A stretch of DNA of 64,000 nt from positions 7,811,001 to 7,875,000 of the forward strand of contig NZ_JAPEQG010000001.1 in assembly GCF_026339735.1 (NCBI RefSeq), written 5' to 3'. The number at the start of each line of letters is the position of its first letter. Positions within the stretch are counted from its first letter, which is position 1. Below the pieces are notes generated by a model that did no database searches, had not been told where the DNA came from, and was given only the letters and a program-made list of their open reading frames with translations. The DNA comes from Streptomyces sp. NBC_01669. GTDB taxonomy: Bacteria > Actinomycetota > Actinomycetes > Streptomycetales > Streptomycetaceae. The position numbers and the translations under genes are program-made. Shown piece after piece: positions 57,549-64,000 of the stretch.

Positions 57549-60062
57549 TCACAGCTGGCCGACCGAGGTGACCCGGACGACCGCCCGGCCCTCTTCGTCG
57601 GAGGCCGCCAGATCGACCTCCGCGCTGATGCCCCAGTCGTGGTCGCCGTTCGGGTCGGCGAACGTCTGCCGCACCCGCCACAGGCCGTGCGCGGCGTCCT
57701 CGTCGATCTTCAGCAGCTTCGGACCGCGGGCGTCCGGGCCGGTGCCCAGATCCTCGTACTCGTCCCAGTACGCGTCCATGGCCTCGCCCCACGCGTCCTC
57801 GTCCCAGCCCGCCTCGCCGTCCAGCTCGCCGAGCTCGGCGACCTTGTCCAGCGCGGCCAGCTCCACCCGGCGGAACATCGCGTTGCGGACCAGCACCCGG
57901 AAGGCGCGGGCATTGGCGGTGACCGGCTTGACCTCGTCGGCCCGCTCCTGTGCCTGCTCGGCGGTCTCCACCTCCGGGTTGGCGAGCTGCTCCCACTCGT
58001 CGAGAAGACTGGAGTCCACCTGCCGGACCATCTCGCCGAGCCAGGCGATCAGATCCTCCAGGTCCTCGGACTTCAGGTCGTCCGGGATGGTGTGCTCAAG
58101 AGCCTTGTACGCGCTCGCCAGGTAGCGCAGCACGATCCCCTCGGTGCGGGCCAGCTCGTAGTTCGAGGTGAACTCCGTGAAGGTCATGGCCCGTTCGTAC
58201 ATGTCCCGGATCACGGACTTCGGCGAGACCGGGTGGTCGCCCACCCACGGGTGGCTCTTTCGGTACACGTCGTACGCGTGCCACAGCAGCTCGCTCAGCG
58301 GCTTCGGGTACGTGACGTCCTGGAGCCGCTCCATCCGCTCCTCGTACTCGACACCGTCCGCTTTCATCTGGCCGACCGCTTCGCCGCGCGCCTTGTTCTG
58401 CTGGGCGGCGAGGATCTGCCGCGGGTCGTCGAGCGTCGACTCGACGACGGAGACCATGTCCAGGGCGTACGACGGCGATTCGGTGTCGAGCAGGTCGAAC
58501 GCGGCCAGCGCGAACGTGGACAGTGGCTGGCTGAGCGCGAAGTCCTGCTGGAGATCGACGGTGAGCCGCACGATGCGCCCCTCCGTGTCCGGCTTGTCGA
58601 GCTGCTCCACGACGCCGCCGTCCAGCAGGGAGCGGTAGATCGCGATGGCCCGGCGGATGTGGCGCAGCTGCGCGCGGCGCGGCTCGTGGTTGTCCTCCAG
58701 CAGCCGCCGCATCGCCTCGAAGGCGTTGCCGGGACGTGCGATCACGGACAGCAGCATGGTGTGTGTCACCCGGAAGCGGGAGGTCAGCGGCTCCGGATCG
58801 GACTGGATCAGCTTGTCGAACGTGGTCTCCGACCAGGCGACGAAGCCCTCAGGAGCCTTCTTGCGGACGACCTTGCGCTTCTTCTTCGGGTCGTCGCCCG
58901 CCTTCTTGACGGCCTTCTCGTTCTCGATGACGTGCTCGGGCGCCTGCGCGACGACGAAGCCCGCCGTGTCGAAGCCGGCCCGGCCCGCGCGGCCGGCGAT
59001 CTGGTGGAACTCACGGGCGCGCAGCGTACGCACCCGGGTGCCGTCGTACTTGGTGAGCGCCGTGAACAGCACTGTGCGGATCGGGACGTTGACGCCGACG
59101 CCGAGCGTGTCCGTACCACAGATCACCTTCAGCAGACCCGCCTGGGCGAGCTTCTCCACCAGGCGGCGGTACTTCGGGAGCATGCCCGCGTGATGCACCC
59201 CGATGCCGTGCCGCACATAGCGGGAGAGGTTCTGGCCGAACTTCGTGGTGAAGCGGAAGTTGCCGATCAGATCGGCGATCTTCTCCTTCTCCTCCTTGGT
59301 GCACATGTTGATGCTCATCAGCGACTGCGCCCGCTCGACGGCCGCGGCCTGCGTGAAGTGCACGATGTAGACGGGCGACTGCCGGGTGTCCAGCAGCTCG
59401 GTGAGCGTCTCGGTGATCGGGGTCAGCCGGTACTCGTAGCTCAGCGGTACCGGCCGGGTCGCCGAGCGGATCACGGAGGTGGGACGGCCGGTGCGCCGGG
59501 TGAGGTCCTGCTCGAACATCTTGACGTCACCGAGCGTGGCCGACATCAGGATGAACTGGGCCTGCGGCAGCTCCAGGAGCGGGATCTGCCAGGCCCAGCC
59601 GCGGTCCGCTTCCGCATAGAAGTGGAACTCGTCCATCACGACCTGGCCGATGTCGGCGTACTTCCCGTCGCGCAGCGCGATGGAGGCCAGCACCTCGGCG
59701 GTGCAGCAGATCACCGGGGCGTCCGCGTTGACGGAGGCGTCGCCCGTGAGCATGCCGACATTCTCCGTACCGAACAGCTTGCACAGATCGAAGAACTTCT
59801 CCGAGACCAGCGCCTTGATCGGGGCGGTGTAGAAGGTGACCTTGTCCTGGGCCAGAGCCGTGAAGTGTGCACCCGCCGCGACCAGGCTCTTTCCGGAACC
59901 CGTGGGGGTGGAAAGGATCACGTTCGCCCCGGAGACCACCTCGATCAGCGCCTCCTCCTGAGCAGGGTAGAGGGTGATGCCCTGGGTCTCGGTCCATGAC
60001 GAGAAGGCCTCGAAGAGGGCGTCCGGGTCGTCGGTCGGGGGCAGCTGATCGATAAGGGTCAC
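57549..60062 (-). CDS. Large DExH-box helicase (DUF3516 type)
   Basis: An 837-residue superfamily 2 helicase. Walker A is STPTGSGKSLVAAGA (near 52), followed by TAPIKALVSEKF (Ia), VMDEFHFYAE (DEFH box), ILMSATLGD (III), GIGVHHAGMLPKYR, CGTDTLGVGVNVPI (V) and FHQIAGRAGRAG (VI). The C-terminal half carries DUF3516. This resembles Ski2/Mtr4-like RNA helicases of actinobacteria. GTG 60062 with GGGGG upstream is my start; the longer frame lacks conservation. Confidence 0.93.
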   Translation of the reverse strand: MTLIDQLPPTDDPDALFEAFSSWTETQGITLYPAQEEALIEVVSGANVILSTPTGSGKSLVAAGAHFTALAQDKVTFYTAPIKALVSEKFFDLCKLFGTENVGMLTGDASVNADAPVICCTAEVLASIALRDGKYADIGQVVMDEFHFYAEADRGWAWQIPLLELPQAQFILMSATLGDVKMFEQDLTRRTGRPTSVIRSATRPVPLSYEYRLTPITETLTELLDTRQSPVYIVHFTQAAAVERAQSLMSINMCTKEEKEKIADLIGNFRFTTKFGQNLSRYVRHGIGVHHAGMLPKYRRLVEKLAQAGLLKVICGTDTLGVGVNVPIRTVLFTALTKYDGTRVRTLRAREFHQIAGRAGRAGFDTAGFVVAQAPEHVIENEKAVKKAGDDPKKKRKVVRKKAPEGFVAWSETTFDKLIQSDPEPLTSRFRVTHTMLLSVIARPGNAFEAMRRLLEDNHEPRRAQLRHIRRAIAIYRSLLDGGVVEQLDKPDTEGRIVRLTVDLQQDFALSQPLSTFALAAFDLLDTESPSYALDMVSVVESTLDDPRQILAAQQNKARGEAVGQMKADGVEYEERMERLQDVTYPKPLSELLWHAYDVYRKSHPWVGDHPVSPKSVIRDMYERAMTFTEFTSNYELARTEGIVLRYLASAYKALEHTIPDDLKSEDLEDLIAWLGEMVRQVDSSLLDEWEQLANPEVETAEQAQERADEVKPVTANARAFRVLVRNAMFRRVELAALDKVAELGELDGEAGWDEDAWGEAMDAYWDEYEDLGTGPDARGPKLLKIDEDAAHGLWRVRQTFADPNGDHDWGISAEVDLAASDEEGRAVVRVTSVGQL

Positions 60063-60200
60063 GCCCCCATCTTGCCTGCCTTCCGCCCGGATGCGGGAAC
60101 CGGACGACCGTACGAAGATCACGGACGGTACGCTGCCCACTCAACTCGGCCGCATCGCAACGGCGATGGCGGCCGGACAAACTTTGGGGGCGGAAGAACC

Positions 60201-60992
60201 ATGATGGGACCGGCACACTCGCTGTCCGGGGCGGCGGCCTGGCTGGGGGTGGGCGCGGCGGCGGCAGCCGCGGGTCATACGATGCCGTGGCCCGTCCTGG
60301 TCGTCGGTGCACTGATCACCGCGGGCGCCGCGCTCGCTCCGGACCTCGACCACAAGTCCGCGACCATCTCGCGCGCCTTCGGACCGGTCTCCCGCGGACT
60401 CTGCGAGATCGTCGACAAGCTCTCGCACGCCGTCTACAAGGCGACCCGGGGCTCCGGCGACCCGCGCCGCAACGGCGGTCACCGGACTCTGACGCACACC
60501 TGGCTCTGGGCGGTGCTGATCGGCGCCGGGGCTTCCGCCGCGGCGATCACCGGCGGCCGGTGGGCAGTCCTGGCCATTCTCTTCGTCCACCTCGTGCTCG
60601 CCGTCGAAGGACTGCTGTGGCGGGCCGCCCGGATGTCCAGCGACGTCCTGGTGTGGCTGCTCGGCGCGACCAGCGCCTGGATACTGGCCGGCGTCCTCGA
60701 CAAGCCGGGCAACGGCTCGGACTGGCTCTTCAGCGCCCCCGGCCAGGAGTACCTCTGGCTCGGGCTGCCGATCGTCCTCGGCGCCCTCGTCCATGACATC
60801 GGCGACGCGCTGACCGTCTCCGGCTGCCCGATCCTGTGGCCGATCCCGCTGGGCCGCAAGCGCTGGTACCCGATCGGGCCGCCGAAGGGCATGCGGTTCC
60901 GCGCCGGAAGCTGGGTGGAGCTGAAGGTGCTGACGCCCGCGTTCATGGTGCTCGGGGGAGTGGGCGGGGCGGCCGCCCTCAACTTCATCTGA
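60201..60992 (+). CDS. YdjM-like metal-dependent membrane hydrolase (DUF457)
   Basis: A 263-residue membrane protein with the DUF457 start MMGPAHSLSGAAAWLGVG, the acidic APDLDHKSAT motif (residues 47-56) and GGHRTLTHTWLWA (His pair near 95-101). About six helices are seen, and HDIGDALT near 195 adds more metal ligands. Family members are LexA-regulated in some bacteria and act on lipids or envelope parts. ATG 60201 has GGCGGAAG upstream. Confidence 0.88.
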   Translation: MMGPAHSLSGAAAWLGVGAAAAAAGHTMPWPVLVVGALITAGAALAPDLDHKSATISRAFGPVSRGLCEIVDKLSHAVYKATRGSGDPRRNGGHRTLTHTWLWAVLIGAGASAAAITGGRWAVLAILFVHLVLAVEGLLWRAARMSSDVLVWLLGATSAWILAGVLDKPGNGSDWLFSAPGQEYLWLGLPIVLGALVHDIGDALTVSGCPILWPIPLGRKRWYPIGPPKGMRFRAGSWVELKVLTPAFMVLGGVGGAAALNFI

Positions 60993-61016
60993 GCGCCCCA
61001 CCCGGCCGCCGGGGGA

Positions 61017-62027
61017 TCAGGCCGATTCGCGCGGCACCAGACGGTGCGCGAGAACGATCTCCCGGGCCGGGCCCGAGCCCTCGCCCTCCAGCCGGTCCAG
61101 CAGCAGCTGCGCCGCCGAACGGCCGATCTCCCGGGCCGGGTTGAGCACGGTGGTCAGCGCGGGCGAGACCAGTGACGCCGCCTCGATGTCGTCGTACCCG
61201 GTGATCGCCACCCGGTCCGGCACCCGCAGCCCAGCCGCCCGTGCGGTGTCCAGCGCGCCGATCGCGATCAGATCGTTGGCGCACACCACGGCGTCCGGCG
61301 GCTCCGTGGCGGTCAGTACCGCCGTCGCCCCGGCCCGTCCGCCCTCGCGGGTGAAGCTGGTCCAGGCGACCAGCTCCTGGTGCACCGGCAGCCCGGCCGC
61401 CTCCAGAGCCTTCCGGTAGCCGACGAATCGCTCCTCGCCCGGCTCCACCCCCCGCGCGCCCCCGATGTAGGCGATCCGCCGGTAGCCGCGCCCCACCAGA
61501 TGGCTGACCAGGTCGTACATGCCCTCCGTCTCGGCGGCCCGCACCACATCGCCGAGCCCGGGCGCCAGCGGTCCGCCGAGCCGTACGAGCTTGGATCCCG
61601 AGGCCGTGATGCGGTCCAGATCCTGCCGCGTGGCGCCGTACCGGCCGACCACGATGCCGTCGATACGGCGCGCCACCAGCTGCCGGATCACCGCGGGCAG
61701 GTGCGGGCCGTCCATCGGCGCCTCGCAGACCACGGTGAGGTACTCGTGGGCCAGTGCGATCTCCTGCATGCCCGCCGCGATGGCGGTATTGAACGGGTTG
61801 GTGATGTCCGGGACGACCAGGCCCAGGGTGCGGGTGCGTTGCGTACGCAGTCCGCGCGCCGAGGGATCCGCCTGATAGCCGAGCCGCTGTATGACGTCCT
61901 CGACCCGGGCGCGGGTGGTGGCCGAGACCGGGCGGCGGCCGCTCAGCACATGGGAGACCGTGGTGACGCTGACGCCCGCTTCGGATGCCACATCCACGAT
62001 CTTGATCCGGCCGGCGCCGTGCACCAT
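61017..62027 (-). CDS. LacI-family transcriptional regulator
   Basis: A 336-residue repressor. The helix-turn-helix is RIKIVDVASEAGVSVTTVSH (residues 7-26) with the hinge LGYQADPSARGLRTQRT. The sugar-binding part has LVVPDITNPFNTAIAAGMQE and AITGYDDIEAASLVSPALTT. ATG 62027 has GGGAGG upstream. It is divergent from a sugar ABC operon, and LacI-type palindromes lie between, so it most likely represses that operon and itself. Confidence 0.95.
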   Translation of the reverse strand: MVHGAGRIKIVDVASEAGVSVTTVSHVLSGRRPVSATTRARVEDVIQRLGYQADPSARGLRTQRTRTLGLVVPDITNPFNTAIAAGMQEIALAHEYLTVVCEAPMDGPHLPAVIRQLVARRIDGIVVGRYGATRQDLDRITASGSKLVRLGGPLAPGLGDVVRAAETEGMYDLVSHLVGRGYRRIAYIGGARGVEPGEERFVGYRKALEAAGLPVHQELVAWTSFTREGGRAGATAVLTATEPPDAVVCANDLIAIGALDTARAAGLRVPDRVAITGYDDIEAASLVSPALTTVLNPAREIGRSAAQLLLDRLEGEGSGPAREIVLAHRLVPRESA

Positions 62028-62086
62028 CAGCCTCCCGTTGTTGTCCAGGGCTGTTGTCCTGGTGTTCGAGGTCACTCTATCCAATG

Positions 62087-62102
62087 TGCAAAACGTTTTG
62101 TA
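62087..62102. promoter_or_regulatory. LacI-type operator 1
   Basis: TGCAAAACGTTTTGTA is a near-perfect palindrome around the central CG, with only the outermost C/T positions mismatched to strict symmetry. It stands 60 bases upstream of the repressor gene. Confidence 0.85.
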
Positions 62103-62143
62103 TGGTGCTTCCGATCGTGCCGCACGGAGGCCGAGCCAGGTTA

Positions 62144-62159
62144 TGCAAAACGATTTGGA
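62144..62159. promoter_or_regulatory. LacI-type operator 2
   Basis: TGCAAAACGATTTGGA, a weaker copy of operator 1, is placed 57 bases further on and 34 bases before the receptor ATG. Spacing is between five and six helical turns, so two dimers may act together. Confidence 0.75.
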
Positions 62160-62192
62160 GAACGCGATGTCCATCGCAGGCAGGAGAGCCGC

Positions 62193-63488
62193 ATGACGAG
62201 CTCTCCCAGCCGCAGAACCGTGCTCGGCGCCGCCCTCGGCGTGGCCTCGGCGGCGGCCCTGGCCGGCTGCTCGGGCGGCCGACCGGCGGACGGCAGAACA
62301 GCGGTGCGGTTCCTCGGCCCGGAGACCCCCGAGACGTTCCGGGCGGTCATCCGCGGCTTCGAACGGGCCAACCCCGGTATACGGATCGACTACACGCCGG
62401 TCCCGCCCGACCAGCTCGGCGACGTCCTGCAACTGCGGCTCTCCGCGAAGGACAGCGCGATCGACGTGTACGCGGTCGACCAGCCGCGCGTCCCGGCGCT
62501 GACCGCCCGCGGCTTCCTCACCGACCTGAACCGGATCGCGGACCGCACCAAGGCCGCTGTCACCCCCGAGCAGTACGCCGTCAGCTCCTGGGACGGCACG
62601 CTCCGCTCGCTGCCGATCTGGACGTCCACCCAGTACCTCTTCTACAACGCGGACCTGCTGGCCAAGGCCGGGGTGGCACTCCCCGACGCGGCACCGGCCG
62701 ACCGCTGGAGCTGGGAGCGGACCAGGGCCGCGGGACGCCGGGCGATGGACCGGGCCGGAGCCGACTACGCGCTGCTGCTGGAGCAGACGGACCTCTACTA
62801 CGGGCTGCAGCCGCTCATCGAGTCCCTCCACGGCGGATCAGGCATCACCGGAAAGGACATGCTCACGCCCGCCGTCACCACCCAGGGCTGGATCGACGCG
62901 CTCGACTGGTACCGCACGCTCTTCGCCGACGGCTCGTCGCCCCGCGGCATCCCGTCGTACCAGCTCTCCTCCCTCTTCACCTCGGGCCGCGTGCCGTTCT
63001 TCGTCGGCGGCCCGTGGAACCTCGGTGCCTTCGCCGGACTCAAGGACTTCACCTGGGGCACGGCCCCGCAGCCGAAGTTCGCCCACGGCCGCGCCGTCAC
63101 CCCCACCGACTCCTGGTCCTGGGGCGTCAACCCGTACGCCGAACACCCCGAAGCGGGCCTGCGATTCATGGAGTACGCCGCACTGACCACCGAGGGCAGC
63201 CTCTCCACCGTCGAGGCGTCCCCGCTCATCCCGTCGAACCGCAAGGCCTTCGACCGGTACGCGGCGGACCTGGCGGACAAGGCGACGAAGAGCACCGCCG
63301 GGGTCGCCACGATCATGCGGTACGAACTCGCTCACACCGCCGTCAGCCGGCCACGCAGCATCGGTTACACGCAGTTCGAGACCGTCATGGGCTCCGCCTT
63401 CTCCGACATCCGCAACGGTTCCGCCGTGGAACCCCGGCTGGCGAAGGCCTCCGGTGAACTGGTGCGTACCTGGGAGCGCCTGCGATGA
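62193..63488 (+). CDS. Sugar ABC transporter substrate-binding lipoprotein (CUT1)
   Basis: A 431-residue extracytoplasmic receptor of the SBP_bac_1 type. It has a twin-arginine lipoprotein signal (SRRTVLGAALGVASAAAL then AGC). Lobe features are FRAVIRGFERANPGIRIDYT, WTSTQYLFYNADLLAKAGV, and FVGGPWNLGAF. The ATG has CAGGAGAG upstream. It is the first gene of the LacI-controlled operon and overlaps the permease gene by four bases. The sugar is unknown. Confidence 0.93.
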   Translation: MTSSPSRRTVLGAALGVASAAALAGCSGGRPADGRTAVRFLGPETPETFRAVIRGFERANPGIRIDYTPVPPDQLGDVLQLRLSAKDSAIDVYAVDQPRVPALTARGFLTDLNRIADRTKAAVTPEQYAVSSWDGTLRSLPIWTSTQYLFYNADLLAKAGVALPDAAPADRWSWERTRAAGRRAMDRAGADYALLLEQTDLYYGLQPLIESLHGGSGITGKDMLTPAVTTQGWIDALDWYRTLFADGSSPRGIPSYQLSSLFTSGRVPFFVGGPWNLGAFAGLKDFTWGTAPQPKFAHGRAVTPTDSWSWGVNPYAEHPEAGLRFMEYAALTTEGSLSTVEASPLIPSNRKAFDRYAADLADKATKSTAGVATIMRYELAHTAVSRPRSIGYTQFETVMGSAFSDIRNGSAVEPRLAKASGELVRTWERLR

Positions 63489-64000
63489 CCACCTCACCAC
63501 CCCGCACCCCGCCGCGGCCCGCACGCCGCCGCGCATCGCAGGGCCGGACCGCCCTGTACTTCCTGGCACCCGCGCTGCTCGCCCTTGTGGTGCTGCGTCT
63601 GCTGCCCGCCGCGATGGCCCTGGTCAGCAGCGCGCGCCACCACAGCCTCGTCGACGGCACCACCACGTTCGTCGGCCTCGGCAACTACACGGACCTCCTC
63701 TCGGACTCCCAGTTCTGGCAGAGCGTCCGGGTCACGCTGCTGTTCAGCCTGGTCATCAACCCGCTCCAGGTGCTGATCGCGCTCGGCCTCGCCGTACTTC
63801 TGGGCCGCAGGTTCGCGGGCGTCCGCTTCTGGCGCTCGCTGGTCTTCGCACCCATCGCCGTGCCGCCCGCCGTGTCCGCCGTCATCTGGGGCATCCTCTA
63901 CCGCCCCGAGGGACCGCTCAACGCGATCCTCGGCGCCCTGGGGATCCCGCCGCAGCCCTTCCTCACCAGCTCCGAGCAGGCGCTCTTCGCGCTCATCGTG
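63485..64000 (+). CDS. Sugar ABC transporter permease (CUT1, cut by window edge)
   Basis: The first 172 codons of a MalF-like permease. A Pro/Arg-rich leader is followed by ALYFLAPALLALVVLRLLPA (helix 1), then FVGLGNYTDLLSDSQFWQSV and VTLLFSLVINPLQVLIALGL. The ATG overlaps the receptor stop (ATGA at 63485-63488). The EAA loop would lie beyond the window. Confidence 0.93.
   Translation, partial: MTTSPPRTPPRPARRRASQGRTALYFLAPALLALVVLRLLPAAMALVSSARHHSLVDGTTTFVGLGNYTDLLSDSQFWQSVRVTLLFSLVINPLQVLIALGLAVLLGRRFAGVRFWRSLVFAPIAVPPAVSAVIWGILYRPEGPLNAILGALGIPPQPFLTSSEQALFALIV

Overview
The window is high-GC DNA with Shine-Dalgarno-led genes, frequent GTG and TTG starts, four-base ATGA or GTGA overlaps and short operons, all typical of a Streptomyces chromosome. 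From memory, the order ureC-F-G-D, secreted tripeptidyl aminopeptidase, epimerase, PlsC, then CtaG, PfkA, GatD/MurT and peptide deformylase resembles the SCO1236-to-SCO1212 neighbourhood of S. coelicolor. I could not run an alignment. No tRNA, rRNA or CRISPR array was seen.

Layout: 1-6.5 kb is core (end of the urease operon, a Tap-like peptidase with a strong terminator, an NAD-dependent epimerase, an acyltransferase). From 6.5 to 39.9 kb lies an accessory stretch of about 33 kb. It starts with a 6.6-kb segment bounded by two direct copies of a 110-bp element that carries an 18-codon micro-ORF. That segment holds an SDR/HxlR pair around a 43-bp palindromic operator, a broken Zur-type cassette (cobW remnant plus an rpsR2 whose start is AUA) and an AbiEii-like nucleotidyltransferase with a partner gene. 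Next come an amidohydrolase/SSS transporter/DUF3311 operon with a divergent double-domain Lrp regulator, and an IS256 scar beside a perfect 25-bp inverted repeat.

The centre of the island (19.3-35.2 kb) is a deoxyhexose, most probably L-fucose, utilisation locus. Secreted GH29 and GH95 alpha-L-fucosidases flank an operon encoding a lipoprotein receptor, an enolase-superfamily dehydratase, two permeases, a double-cassette ATPase, a mutarotase, an SDR, an aldo/keto reductase (with a TTA codon) and a lactonase, followed by a convergent GntR/FCD regulator. Four copies of an AT-rich motif, consensus TTTCCTATWTGATT, sit at the locus's control regions and look like the pathway operator. The last steps are broken: the FAH-type hydrolase gene is reduced to about 42 codons, and a lutABC-like lactate module is collapsed to an 18-codon lutA head and a lutC head with an ACG start.

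After the fucose locus, 35.2-39.9 kb is a gene graveyard with a few intact genes: a MarR/isochorismatase-hydrolase pair around a palindrome and one SDR. The remnants include GH20 hexosaminidase, ferredoxin fused to a reductase tail, FG-GAP, methyltransferase and DUF4832 pieces. From 39.9 kb to the end the core returns: CtaG, PfkA, GatD/MurT, deformylase, TetR/acyl-CoA dehydrogenase, glutathione peroxidase, GNAT, XRE-cupin, an MFS/GST operon, a ClC/DUF2252 pair, TesB, a large DExH helicase, a YdjM-like membrane hydrolase, and a LacI-controlled sugar ABC operon that runs off the edge.
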